Of a stretch of DNA of 41,036 nt, positions 18,595-28,229 are shown one piece after another. The translations under genes and the position numbers were made by a program. The DNA is taken from positions 1 through 41,036 of IMG/VR virus record IMGVR_UViG_3300047284_000558; one strand, 5' to 3'. The notes beneath the pieces are model-generated. The model worked only from the letters and a program-made list of their open reading frames with translations, was not told where the DNA came from and ran no database searches. Source of the stretch: a virus. Each line of letters begins with the position of its first letter. The stretch's first letter is position 1.

Positions 18595-19656
18595 ATGTCA
18601 GCAACTAATACCGCATTCAGAGTAGAAAACGGACTTTCCGTTATAGGAAATTCCGATATCTCTGGTAATGAGACAGTTGTTGGTAATGTTAGTATCGGTG
18701 GCGTTCTTTCAACTGGTCTTATTGGTAGTAATTTAATTCCCTCGAGTAACTCTTATAATATTGGAAATACAACTAGTCTTTTCAATAGCGGATATTTTAA
18801 AAATACTGTAGTTGAGCTTCAGTTTACAGGAAATACGGTATCGTTTAATGAAGGTATTGTAAATACTCATCTTTATCCATCCGCAAATAATAAGGCCCTT
18901 GGTGATGCAAGTCTAAGATGGAATCTTACTGCAAATGCTGTTGTTGCTGTAACGGGAGTCTTTAGTAGCACTCTTGGTGTTACTGGTGCGGTTACACTTA
19001 GCAATACTCTCTCTTCTACGGGTGCAGTTACATTTGCTAATACACTTCTAGTGACTGGAGCAACTAGTCTTTCTAACACACTTACGGTAGCGGGAAATAC
19101 TACTTTTTCTTCTAATGTATTTGTTACAGGTAGAGTTTCTACGGGAAATGGTATCAATGTAAATGTTGGAACCTTTAATGTTCTTACTGTATCAGGTAAC
19201 ACCACTCAAGCTAATGCAACAATACAATCCAATAATACCCAGTTCTTTCAAAATGTAACTTTTGACACAGACTTATTGTTCATCGACGCTACTAACAATA
19301 GAATAGGATTTAAAAATACTGCTCCAACAGAAATGATTACTATAGGAGCGGGTAATACTCTCTTTAATACTTCTAACACATTTATTAAATTCTCAGGCAC
19401 TTCTTCAACACAGAATGGTCATGTTGGTATTGTCAGCGGAAACACAACGACTGCAACGTTTTCGTTTTTTATGTTTGATACATCCAATACATCTGTAATT
19501 AATGGTGGTTATAAATTTTATGGTGTGGCTAATTCCACAAATACCTATTCTCTCTTCACTATAAATAATGCTGAGTTGAAGTATCTCTCAGGCAATGTTG
19601 CCCATGCTGGCAATTTTGGAATTTATAACGTCAGTGGAGATAGAGTGGGACCATGA
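18595..19656 (+). CDS. Tail fibre/structural protein with 12-residue beta-repeats
   Basis: 353 residues, with AAAGGTAGA upstream of ATG 18595. It starts 'NTAFRVENGLSVIGNSDISG'. It contains two 'L.PS...N.Y.(I/L)G....(R)W' elements (LIPSSNSYNIGNTTS; LYPSANNKALGDASLRW), common in phage fibre shafts, then 12-mers TLGVTGAVTLSN (about residues 120-180). A 'VTFDTDLLFIDATNNRIGFK' segment parallels one in the preceding fibre. The C-terminus has no recognised adhesin fold. A paralogue-like partner of 17281-18585. Confidence 0.78.
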   Translation: MSATNTAFRVENGLSVIGNSDISGNETVVGNVSIGGVLSTGLIGSNLIPSSNSYNIGNTTSLFNSGYFKNTVVELQFTGNTVSFNEGIVNTHLYPSANNKALGDASLRWNLTANAVVAVTGVFSSTLGVTGAVTLSNTLSSTGAVTFANTLLVTGATSLSNTLTVAGNTTFSSNVFVTGRVSTGNGINVNVGTFNVLTVSGNTTQANATIQSNNTQFFQNVTFDTDLLFIDATNNRIGFKNTAPTEMITIGAGNTLFNTSNTFIKFSGTSSTQNGHVGIVSGNTTTATFSFFMFDTSNTSVINGGYKFYGVANSTNTYSLFTINNAELKYLSGNVAHAGNFGIYNVSGDRVGP

Positions 19657-19657
19657 C

Positions 19658-22594
19658 ATGGGCAAACCATTAAAGATAAAATATCGTAGTGAAACGTTTA
19701 CCGGAACAACAGGCACCTTTACAGGAAATCTGTATGATTATGGTATTCAGGAGATGTCCAATAATGACATCAATCAATATCTTTCCAAGTTAGTTGGAGA
19801 ATTTTTTTCCAACACATCTAGCACCGCTACACTCTCAGTAGTCAAAGGACTCACACAAGACGCCCAAGCAAACGTTGGATATTTTACTGATACGTATCGT
19901 GAAGCTCTTGGTATTCACCCTGCTAATCCCACCGTAAGCTCGTTTGTTTACAATACATTTCAGACAGAAAATCTTCAAACAGAAACTTTAACAGCGCGCC
20001 CAGTGCACTATGTTTTTCAGGATGGGGTTTTCCAAATCAAAGAAATGACAAACAGTGATATCAAGAATGATATTGCTTCTGTAGTCATTCAATACATGAT
20101 AGCTGATGGAGCAGGCTCATATAGAATAGCTAATTCTTCTCCCAGTGGTACGTGGACTTCAGTAGCAACTCTTACAGATACGTTATCAGTAGGAGAAATA
20201 GTGGACACATACTATCTGTGGAAGAAGACGGATGATGGCTCCTCATCTGTCGTTGATCCAATCAGACCTCTTAAAGCTATAAACGGTAATCTTCAGGAAA
20301 TGTCTGATAGTGATATTCAGGCTCTCACCAAATTAATAGCTAATCATATTATTGAAGGCGGAATAGGGAAGTATAGGGTATCCACATCTACCCCTGTAGG
20401 TGGAACATGGGTCAATAAAGGAACGTTTGTTGATACAGTGCGAGGGGTGACCCCAGCTAATTATAATACCAATTTCACAGGTTCTTATACTGCTGCATTT
20501 ACGGGAGCCTTTAGCTCTCAGTTTACTGGATCATATTTGCAGGCATTCACATCTCCTCAGTATACAGGAGAGTATACCGGTAGTTTTTCTAAAATCTTTA
20601 GTGGATCGTACATTTCTCCTAATTTTACAGCTAATTACATTGGTAGCTATGCAGGATCGTATGCAGGGTCATATGCACAGAGCTTTAGTGGAGCATTTAG
20701 TGGTAGCTATTTAAGTATCTATTCTGGATTACAGTATACCGGAACCTTTAGTGGTAGTACCTTTACCGGCGAATATAATACAACATTTACAAGAGCTTAT
20801 ACAGGCTTGTATACAGGATTATATTCAGGGTTATTTACCGGCACATATGCAAATTCATTTACTAAAACCTTTACTGGTACATATGCAGGGGGATACACAT
20901 CCCTTTTTGCTGGTTCCTATACAGGTACATTTCTAAATGCAGCCTATGTTGGGGGATATGGTACCACTGCATATACTGGATCATATGCAGGAACTGTAGC
21001 CAAAAATTTCAATCAGGCCTTTGCTGGGAGTTATATTAGCTCCTTTACAGGAAGTTATATTGGAGCGTTTAATCAGAGCTACGTTGGGTCATATGCTAGT
21101 GCATTTACAAGTACATATGTGGGTAATTACACAGGCGTATATGCGGGTACATATGCCGGTACATATGCTGGTTCAAGAGAAAGATCCTACGTAGGCCCAG
21201 CTAACTATACGGGTTTTTATTCAGCAAGTTATGCCGGTACATATGCATCAACCGTAGCTGTTACAGAATATTACACAGGTTTTTATTCTGGATCATATGC
21301 TGGTTCCCGAGATAGAACCTACAACGGAGTTGGTACCATTGCTCGTACATATGCAGATAATTATGTTGGTACATATACTGGTACATATAACACAGCTGTA
21401 AGTTATGCTGGTAGTTTCATAGGAACTTATGCAGGACCATCATATGCTTCAAGTTATGAAATGGGGTATGTAGCCTACTTCCAAGGACCTGCTCCTCCAG
21501 GATTTCCTGCAGGATTTCCTTACTACTATAACGTAATATATACTGCAGCTTATTTGAGCTATTTTAATGCTACCTACCAAGGCACGTATACTGCAACATT
21601 CTCTAGTGTTACGAGTACGGATAAATCTTTTACTGGATCCTATGCAGGATCTCGTACAAAGTATTTTAATACTGTAGTTCCATATACAGGAACATATTCT
21701 GGTTCGTATGCTGGTTCTAGAGAAAGAACCTCGTCTGGTACGGTTTACTATACTGGCTACTATACAGGTTACTATGCTGGATCAAGAAGTCGTACATATG
21801 CTGGTACAGCATCATATACTGGATACTATGCAGGAAATTATACTGGTAATTATACTGGTTACTATTCCGGTACATATAGTGGGTCTTACAATTCATCCTT
21901 CACCGGTTCCTTTAGTGGATTGTATACCAAGGCATTTAGTGGAACTAGGTTAAAGACCTTTAATTCAACCTACACTGGTAGTTACACAAGTACATATACA
22001 GGTCTCTACACAGCTCAATACCTTGGATCATATACCAGAACGTTTACAGGAGCTTATTCTGTAACATATACAGGCACATTTAGTGGAAATTATGCCACTC
22101 AATTTACTGGGACATTTATAGGAAGCTACAGTAATCTTTCATACACAGGAGCTTTTACTGGGCAGTATATTGGTAGCTATGCTGGTAGCTATGCTGGTTC
22201 TTACAATACTGGCTACACGAAAGCTTATGCTGGTGGTTACACAAGTAGCTTTGCTGGCCAGTTTACAAGTACCTACACTCGAGCGTTTGTTGGAGCATAC
22301 ACATCAGCATACAGTGGATCCTTTACTGGCTCTTATTCTGGATTATATACGGGACAGTACACAGGTCTCTATACAAGAGCTTACAGTGGTTCTTATATTG
22401 GGTCCTTTTCTAAAGTATTTACTGGTCAATACAATAGCCTGTTTACTGGAACCTTTAGTGGTAATTATGCAGGTTTCTTTACATCACCGTTTACTACAAG
22501 CTACCTCGGAACATACTCAGGTACATATACCGGTCTAACAGTAGGCACGGATATTTCAACTACTACATATACATTATGGGTAAGATCCAGCTAG
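19658..22594 (+). CDS. Giant Tyr-Gly tetrapeptide-repeat structural protein (paralogue 1)
   Basis: 978 residues from ATG 19658 (MGKPLKIKYRS); an earlier TTG at 19595 lies inside the previous gene and is unlikely. Residues 1-265 hold three related modules, each with a '(Q/K)EM(S/T)..DI' motif (near 30, 128 and 213) and ending in '..G.YR(V/I)....P..GTW....T..DT', typical of marine phage structural proteins. Residues about 270-960 are almost entirely (Y/F)-x-G-x tetrapeptides (YTGSYAGSYAGS style) with interspersed YAGSRxRTY variants. A Pro-rich interruption (GPAPPGFPAGFP) sits near residue 615. A short non-repeat end 'TTTYTLWVRSS' matches the paralogue's 'STIRLWVRVS'. Presumably a virion fibre or filament; function unknown. 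Confidence 0.82.
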   Translation: MGKPLKIKYRSETFTGTTGTFTGNLYDYGIQEMSNNDINQYLSKLVGEFFSNTSSTATLSVVKGLTQDAQANVGYFTDTYREALGIHPANPTVSSFVYNTFQTENLQTETLTARPVHYVFQDGVFQIKEMTNSDIKNDIASVVIQYMIADGAGSYRIANSSPSGTWTSVATLTDTLSVGEIVDTYYLWKKTDDGSSSVVDPIRPLKAINGNLQEMSDSDIQALTKLIANHIIEGGIGKYRVSTSTPVGGTWVNKGTFVDTVRGVTPANYNTNFTGSYTAAFTGAFSSQFTGSYLQAFTSPQYTGEYTGSFSKIFSGSYISPNFTANYIGSYAGSYAGSYAQSFSGAFSGSYLSIYSGLQYTGTFSGSTFTGEYNTTFTRAYTGLYTGLYSGLFTGTYANSFTKTFTGTYAGGYTSLFAGSYTGTFLNAAYVGGYGTTAYTGSYAGTVAKNFNQAFAGSYISSFTGSYIGAFNQSYVGSYASAFTSTYVGNYTGVYAGTYAGTYAGSRERSYVGPANYTGFYSASYAGTYASTVAVTEYYTGFYSGSYAGSRDRTYNGVGTIARTYADNYVGTYTGTYNTAVSYAGSFIGTYAGPSYASSYEMGYVAYFQGPAPPGFPAGFPYYYNVIYTAAYLSYFNATYQGTYTATFSSVTSTDKSFTGSYAGSRTKYFNTVVPYTGTYSGSYAGSRERTSSGTVYYTGYYTGYYAGSRSRTYAGTASYTGYYAGNYTGNYTGYYSGTYSGSYNSSFTGSFSGLYTKAFSGTRLKTFNSTYTGSYTSTYTGLYTAQYLGSYTRTFTGAYSVTYTGTFSGNYATQFTGTFIGSYSNLSYTGAFTGQYIGSYAGSYAGSYNTGYTKAYAGGYTSSFAGQFTSTYTRAFVGAYTSAYSGSFTGSYSGLYTGQYTGLYTRAYSGSYIGSFSKVFTGQYNSLFTGTFSGNYAGFFTSPFTTSYLGTYSGTYTGLTVGTDISTTTYTLWVRSS
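20475..22530 (+). repeat. (Tyr/Phe)-x-Gly-x tetrapeptide array, paralogue 1
   Basis: About 170 tetrapeptides, aromatic at position 1 and mostly Gly or Ser at position 3. Gly, Thr and Ser codons vary freely between copies, so the pattern is kept at protein level and not by recent DNA slippage. Confidence 0.9.
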
Positions 22595-22597
22595 TGT

Positions 22598-25500
22598 ATG
22601 ACACGTCCTTTAAAGATCAAATATGTTTTTGGTGGTCTCCAAGAATCTTCTGATGATGACATAGCCAATGTCACTGCTATAGTCTTAGCTAAAAACTATG
22701 CTCAGAATCCAGGAATAGCAAGTTTAAATATTAATGGAGCTGGCTATTCAATAGGATCGTTTATCGATACCTACAGAACAGGTGCAGTTGGAGATCATCC
22801 CGAAAACGACCCATATCTTGAAATTCCATATAATTTCTACCAAAATAATTCTCCAGCCACGGGAACAATTCTCTTCCGCCCGCTAAGATATAGTGATGAT
22901 CCTCAGGGATTGAAGGAGATGAGTGATGATGAAATTGATCAGGACATCCTTTCCAAGGTTATTCAGTATATTGTCAATGGCGGTATAGGTAGTTATGTAC
23001 TGCAACCCACAAAACCTACGACGGGATACTGGGAAGCAAGAGGTACCATATCGGATACTACCCTGCATGGAGAAGTTGCCACCACTACTCTATGGCAAAA
23101 GATAGAGGATGGTATTTCAATCTCAAGCACACGACCAGTTAAATATATTGGCAATTCTGCCATTCAAGAGGTATCCAATACCGAAATACTTTCTCTTGAT
23201 TACAGACTCAGGAATTTAATTAATACTTCTGGTATAGGAACCTATCGTGTACAGGATAGTGCCCCTACAGGTGGAACCTGGGTACAAATGGGAGAGGCAT
23301 TTAATAATACTAGGGAAGTGTTGCAGAATGTTGGATATGCGGGTGTAATTGACACACCATTTACCTCAACCTACACGAGAGCATATAGTGGTTCATATTC
23401 CGGTCACTTTACCAAAAACTATACTGCTACCTACACCACCCAATACTCAGGTACATATCAAGATTCGTACTCTGGCCATTTTACTGGAACCTTTACGGGA
23501 GCATATACTCGACAGTATACAGGTTCCTATAGTGGTTTGTATACCGGTACCTTTACTGGAAGCTACTCAGGAATCTATTCTGGTTTATACAATAATACAT
23601 TCACAGGAGGCTATCTAGGAACTTACAATCAACAGTTTACTGGTGGGTTTACAGGAGTATTTAATGACACTTACTCTGGATCGTATGAGGGTAATTATAA
23701 TACTACCTATACAGGTTCTTATTTGGGAACGTTTGTTAACACATATACTGGCCAGTTTGCTGGAACCTATAACAACTCCTTTACTGGCTCGTATATTGGT
23801 GTATACTCCTCTGCATACACAGGACCGTATGTTGGTAACTATAACACCATCTATGTTGGATCTTATCTAGGAGGATTCAATGCAACCTTTTCTGGCATTT
23901 ACATTAATTCATATGCTGGGGCATATAATCAATCCTATACAGGAGCGTTTGTAGGAAATTATTCTACCACCTATTCGGGGGTATATGCCGGAACATATAC
24001 TGGCCAATATACCAGAGTATATACTGGCCAATATTCAACAGGATATACGAGAGCATATAGTGGGGATTTTAATACCAGCTATACAAGTACATATACTGGG
24101 GATTATAATACTGGATACTCAACGTTGTATGCTGGTACATATACAAGTTTATACACCGGTGTATATTCTGGAGGATACAACCAAGGATATACAAGGGCCT
24201 ACAGCGGTACGTTTATAGGAACCTTTAGTGGTTCTTATTCTGGTCAATATGCTGGTTCATATACGAGAGCCTATGCAGGAACATATACTAGTGTATACAG
24301 TGGATCATATGCAGGTACGTATAGCACTGGTTATACACGAGCATATGCAGGAACATATACTGCTTTATATGGTGGCTCCTTCACAGGCACATATCAATCA
24401 ACCTACACCAGAGCATATACGGGCATATACACGGGCACATATGCTGGCAGTTATGCTGGATCATATAATACAACATACACCAGGGCATATACAGGAACCT
24501 ACACCGGTACATATGCCGGCAGTTATGCTAACACATTTACTCGTTCTTATGATGGTTCATACAGCTCAACATATGCTGGTAGTTATGTGGGGTACTATAA
24601 TACAACATACACAAGAGCCTATGTGGGAGCATATGCTGGAAGTTATAGTGGATCATATGCTGGAGCTCGAGATAGGGCATACACAAGAGCCATTAGCTAT
24701 ACAGGTTATTACAACGGATCATATGCTGGATCAAGGAATATAACATATACGAGGGCAGTAGGGTTCACTGGGTATTACACTGGTTATTATGCAGGAACAA
24801 GAAATAGAACATATACGAGGGCAGTAGGATATACCGGATACTATACGGGATACTATGCTGGTTCGAGAGCTAGAACCTCTTCCGGTACAGTATACTATAC
24901 TGGGTATTATGCTGGCAGTTATGCTGGCACATATGCAGGCACCTATGCAACAGTAGTGCCAACATCTCGCTCTGTTACTAATTACTATAGCGGATCAAGA
25001 CTTAGAACGTATGCTGGATCATATGCAGGTACGGGTTATTATACCGGCTATTATAGTGGAACAAGAGCAAGGGTATATGCAAGTACTGTATCATACACTG
25101 GATACTATGCGGGTCCATATTATTCAGGTACGTTCTTAGGACCTGCTAGATTTCCTGGAGCTCCAGTTGGAATGCAGGTTGGATATGCTGGTCCTGGATA
25201 CTCCGGTACCTTTTTAAATTATTTTTCCACGACAAGCTACTATACGGGATATTATGCGGGCAGTTATGCTGGTACCTATGCTGGAACATCATACTATACA
25301 GGAAATTATACTGGCTCATATGCGGGAACATATGCTAGTACCATCTACTATACTGGTTCCGTAACTAACTATTATACCGGTTATTACACGGGTTATTATG
25401 CTGGATCAAGGGCAAGATCATATGCTGGAACGGCATACTATACAGGTTATTATTCCGCTAACTATGCAGGATCATATGCAGGTACCTATGTTGGTAATGT

Positions 25501-27052
25501 GGGATATACTGGCTCCTATGCAGCCAACTATGCAGGATCATATGCAGGTACCTATGTTGGTAATGTGGGATACACTGGCTCCTATGCAGCTAACTATGTT
25601 GGTACATATGCTGGGGTATATACGGGAGACTATAGTTTTATTGGATCGTTTGCTAGTTCTTATGTGGGGGTATATACTGGAAGTTATTCTGGTACATATA
25701 ACACAGGATATACCAGGGCATATGCAGGAACATATGTAGGAAATTACACAAGGGCTTATACAGGTAGCTATGCTTCAGGATACACAGGTTTGTTTTCTGG
25801 CACTAGAGAGAGGTCCTATGTTGGAAATTATAACACTGGTTATACGCGAGCTTACACGGGGACATATACTGGAAATTATTCGGGAGGATATTCCGGTTCA
25901 TACAATACAGGATACACGAGAGCATATGATGGGGCATATGTAAGCAGCTTTACGAGGGATTATGTAGGATACTATAACACCACATACACAAGGGCCTACA
26001 CTGGGGCATATGCAGGAAATTACTCTTCTTCATATAGTGGTTTGTATAATGCAACATACACTGGTCTTTACACCGGAGCATACGTAGGTAACTATCAGGG
26101 GTCGTTTACTAGAGAATTTAATACAACCTATACAGCTACATATACGGGTGGGTACACTGGAAATTATAATAGCTCCTACACAGGCCAGTATGCTAACACA
26201 TTTACAAGGGCCTATACGGGGGCTTTCAGTTCATCCTATACCAGAGCCTATACTGGATTATATAACACGACCTACACAGCCTTATATACAGGGGACTACA
26301 CGTCTACCTATAGTAGATTGTATACGGGAGCCTATATAGGTAATTATACGAGGATATATTCTGGTACATATACCGGTGTATATACGAGAGCATATACTGG
26401 TTTATATACCGCCCAATATACGGGGGCATACACCGCTACCTATACCGGTGAATACACTGGCTCTTACACAAGACAATATACTGGAGAGTATACAGGAACC
26501 TATACCAGCTCATACACAGGAGCTTACGTAGGAACCTATACAGGACAATTTACTGGATTGTATACTGGTGTTTATGCAGCACTCTATGCTGGAAATTACA
26601 CAGGCGCATATACCAGACAATACACAGGTCTATATTCTGGCTTATATACGAGAGCCTACACAGGCATTTATTCATCATTCTTTACGGGTCAGTTTACAGG
26701 AGAATATACAGGAGCCTATACAGGATTCTTCACTGGACTGTATTCTGGAGCCTATGTTGGCAATTATAACCAGGCCTTCTCTGGAAACTTTGTAGGAACA
26801 TATCAAGATACCTACATCGGATCCTATGACCAATCGTTTACTTCTCTCTTCACAAGACAGTATACTGGAGCATATACCAATACCTACAGTACCAACTATA
26901 CTGCCACATATACACAACTATTCACAGGTTCTTACGACACCATATATACTAGTGTATACAGTGGACTAGTGCCAGCTACCTTTTCGGGTCTGACCCTTAC
27001 ATCAGACACAGAGGTTTCTTCTACAATTCGTTTATGGGTTAGAGTATCATGA
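22598..27052 (+). CDS. Giant Tyr-Gly tetrapeptide-repeat structural protein (paralogue 2)
   Basis: 1484 residues, ATG three bases after the previous stop; ends in ATGA overlap with the next gene. Residues 1-245 hold three modules like those of paralogue 1 (LQESSDDDI near 15, LKEMSDDEI near 106, IQEVSNTEI near 190, and repeated 'GIG.Y.(V/L)Q...PT.G.W'). Residues about 250-1460 are (Y/F)-x-G-x tetrapeptides with a frequent YTRAY variant. A central zone (about 680-1010) is enriched in YTGYYAGSRxRTY and contains a Pro/Gly interruption (GPARFPGAPVGM). It includes a 66-bp tandem duplication. The C-terminus matches paralogue 1. Together they occupy 7.4 kb of the window. Likely surface filaments; the mechanism is unknown. 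Confidence 0.82.
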   Translation: MTRPLKIKYVFGGLQESSDDDIANVTAIVLAKNYAQNPGIASLNINGAGYSIGSFIDTYRTGAVGDHPENDPYLEIPYNFYQNNSPATGTILFRPLRYSDDPQGLKEMSDDEIDQDILSKVIQYIVNGGIGSYVLQPTKPTTGYWEARGTISDTTLHGEVATTTLWQKIEDGISISSTRPVKYIGNSAIQEVSNTEILSLDYRLRNLINTSGIGTYRVQDSAPTGGTWVQMGEAFNNTREVLQNVGYAGVIDTPFTSTYTRAYSGSYSGHFTKNYTATYTTQYSGTYQDSYSGHFTGTFTGAYTRQYTGSYSGLYTGTFTGSYSGIYSGLYNNTFTGGYLGTYNQQFTGGFTGVFNDTYSGSYEGNYNTTYTGSYLGTFVNTYTGQFAGTYNNSFTGSYIGVYSSAYTGPYVGNYNTIYVGSYLGGFNATFSGIYINSYAGAYNQSYTGAFVGNYSTTYSGVYAGTYTGQYTRVYTGQYSTGYTRAYSGDFNTSYTSTYTGDYNTGYSTLYAGTYTSLYTGVYSGGYNQGYTRAYSGTFIGTFSGSYSGQYAGSYTRAYAGTYTSVYSGSYAGTYSTGYTRAYAGTYTALYGGSFTGTYQSTYTRAYTGIYTGTYAGSYAGSYNTTYTRAYTGTYTGTYAGSYANTFTRSYDGSYSSTYAGSYVGYYNTTYTRAYVGAYAGSYSGSYAGARDRAYTRAISYTGYYNGSYAGSRNITYTRAVGFTGYYTGYYAGTRNRTYTRAVGYTGYYTGYYAGSRARTSSGTVYYTGYYAGSYAGTYAGTYATVVPTSRSVTNYYSGSRLRTYAGSYAGTGYYTGYYSGTRARVYASTVSYTGYYAGPYYSGTFLGPARFPGAPVGMQVGYAGPGYSGTFLNYFSTTSYYTGYYAGSYAGTYAGTSYYTGNYTGSYAGTYASTIYYTGSVTNYYTGYYTGYYAGSRARSYAGTAYYTGYYSANYAGSYAGTYVGNVGYTGSYAANYAGSYAGTYVGNVGYTGSYAANYVGTYAGVYTGDYSFIGSFASSYVGVYTGSYSGTYNTGYTRAYAGTYVGNYTRAYTGSYASGYTGLFSGTRERSYVGNYNTGYTRAYTGTYTGNYSGGYSGSYNTGYTRAYDGAYVSSFTRDYVGYYNTTYTRAYTGAYAGNYSSSYSGLYNATYTGLYTGAYVGNYQGSFTREFNTTYTATYTGGYTGNYNSSYTGQYANTFTRAYTGAFSSSYTRAYTGLYNTTYTALYTGDYTSTYSRLYTGAYIGNYTRIYSGTYTGVYTRAYTGLYTAQYTGAYTATYTGEYTGSYTRQYTGEYTGTYTSSYTGAYVGTYTGQFTGLYTGVYAALYAGNYTGAYTRQYTGLYSGLYTRAYTGIYSSFFTGQFTGEYTGAYTGFFTGLYSGAYVGNYNQAFSGNFVGTYQDTYIGSYDQSFTSLFTRQYTGAYTNTYSTNYTATYTQLFTGSYDTIYTSVYSGLVPATFSGLTLTSDTEVSSTIRLWVRVS
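23350..26985 (+). repeat. (Tyr/Phe)-x-Gly-x tetrapeptide array, paralogue 2
   Basis: Around 300 tetrapeptides. Three flavours can be told apart: plain YTGTYAGS, YTRAY-containing blocks (for example YNTTYTRAYTGTY), and a YTGYYAGSRxRTY zone around 24700-25450. Synonymous codon variation is high except in the local duplication at 25460-25591. Confidence 0.9.
25460..25591 (+). repeat. 66-bp tandem duplication (2 copies)
   Basis: Units at 25460-25525 and 25526-25591 differ at only a couple of bases and encode a 22-residue block NYAGSYAGTYVGNVGYTGSY plus two residues. This is a recent in-frame expansion inside the older repeat array. Confidence 0.88.
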
Positions 27053-27471
27053 AAAGAACAATCAAAAATCCTCATTACACAAACAATGCAAGAACTATAA
27101 TGTCTTGTGAATTTCACTATGATGATGGGAGAGTGCTAACGGCTTCCATTCACAATTCAGACGGCAAAAATCCTGACTGGATTGAAATACATAACACCTT
27201 TTCTAGGGATGAGCTTGAAAAAAATACTCAAGCAGCTATTAAGAGGGTTAATGATGAGAATCGTCGTAGAGAGGAGGATGCTGAGCGAATGGCAGAAAAG
27301 CAGCGGCAGGAGGCTCTCTATGCCGTAAAGCTTGATGCGTTTAATATAGAAGCAGTAAAGAATTCCACCAATAGAGTTCTCAAATCCAAGATCAGAAAGG
27401 CTAAATCTCCTCTTGAGGTTTCTGCCTATACTGCCGCTCTTTTATTGAAAGAAATAGAAACTGAACAATAG
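27049..27471 (+). CDS. Conserved-looking helical protein of unknown function
   Basis: 140 residues, ATGA overlap with the giant repeat gene. The N-terminal half has a small beta motif (IKNPHYTNNARTIMSCEFHY, then DDGRVLTASIH). The C-terminal half is strongly charged and helical (VNDENRRREEDAERMAEKQR), then 'SKIRKAKSPLEVSAYTAALL'. Position directly after a fibre gene would suit a fibre chaperone or assembly factor, but I do not recognise a named family. Confidence 0.68.
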   Translation: MKRTIKNPHYTNNARTIMSCEFHYDDGRVLTASIHNSDGKNPDWIEIHNTFSRDELEKNTQAAIKRVNDENRRREEDAERMAEKQRQEALYAVKLDAFNIEAVKNSTNRVLKSKIRKAKSPLEVSAYTAALLLKEIETEQ

Positions 27472-27479
27472 GGATGAAT

Positions 27480-28229
27480 ATGTTTCCAGATAATGGTTTT
27501 TTGATTATAGCATCAGTATTTCCAGAATATGCAGATGCAGCACAACATTGCGCAGGTTCAATTAAGGATTATTACCCAGATGCCCATATCACCCTAGTGG
27601 TATCCAAAAAGTTGTACAGGGAAAGTTTGAAGCACGATTTTGATCATATTATCTGCGATGACTCGGTGCCGGACCACACACGCACCAAATTGTGGGCTCT
27701 TTCTAGAACTCCGTATAAGGGTTTAACCGCCTATGTGGATGCGGATATGGAATGTATGCATGAGGATGTATCTGCCATATGGGATCAAATTGAGGACAAT
27801 GATATATTAATTACTAAGATACGTCCTTACAATGGTAAAATAGCAAAATGGGCTACTGGAGAAATGATATATCATGGTGGATTTTTTGTCTATAGAAATA
27901 CACCTCTCATGATGGAATTTATGGAGAGGTGGTGGACTGATTATTATAAGCAAAGAAGCGAGCCATGGCCATATCCAGAAACGGAAATTCCCATTACTCT
28001 GAGACCATGGGATCAGTTCACGTTCTGGAAGTTGTTGAACAAAGATAAAATGCCGGTAAGAGTTGGTGTATTCCATGATGATGCGAGGTGGAACTTTGTT
28101 AATGGATATAAGTTGACGGAAACAAAAAATCCTATTATATTCTACCATCACACAGTGCCAAAAATGGCAGAGAATGAAAAAAAAATAATTGAAGAAAGCT
28201 CCAGTAAAGAAAGGGGAATTATATTATGA
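27480..28229 (+). CDS. Glycosyltransferase, GT-A-like with DxD motif
   Basis: 249 residues from ATG 27480, which has AGGG six bases upstream; ATG 27474 is in frame but the AGGG would abut it. Pattern: N-terminal Rossmann-like 'FLIIASVFPEYADAAQHCAG', 'KLWALSRTPYKGLTAYVDAD' with Asp87-Ala-Asp89 as the metal/nucleotide-sugar DxD, 'MIYHGGFFVYRNTP', 'RPWDQFTFWKLL', and a C-terminal 'IIFYHHTVP' whose His could be a metal ligand. These elements follow the order of GT-A nucleotide-diphospho-sugar transferases. It overlaps (ATGA) the following oxygenase-like gene, suggesting coupled expression and a joint role. Donor and acceptor are unknown. Confidence 0.75.
   Translation: MFPDNGFLIIASVFPEYADAAQHCAGSIKDYYPDAHITLVVSKKLYRESLKHDFDHIICDDSVPDHTRTKLWALSRTPYKGLTAYVDADMECMHEDVSAIWDQIEDNDILITKIRPYNGKIAKWATGEMIYHGGFFVYRNTPLMMEFMERWWTDYYKQRSEPWPYPETEIPITLRPWDQFTFWKLLNKDKMPVRVGVFHDDARWNFVNGYKLTETKNPIIFYHHTVPKMAENEKKIIEESSSKERGIIL

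Noticed and set aside
19595-19657. TTG-initiated longer form of the first Tyr-Gly giant
   Set aside because: It would overlap the preceding fibre by about 60 bases; ATG 19658 gives an N-terminus (MGKPLKIKY) that matches the paralogue (MTRPLKIKY).
25460-25591. Repeat block as a CRISPR array or attachment site
   Set aside because: Only two adjacent units without spacers, in frame within a coding repeat.
20751-26795. Many alternative-frame + strand ORFs inside the Tyr-Gly giants (for example 24228-24743)
   Set aside because: Repeats such as tatacaggt avoid stops in other frames; their products are His/Met/Leu-rich periodic strings with no independent start signal.
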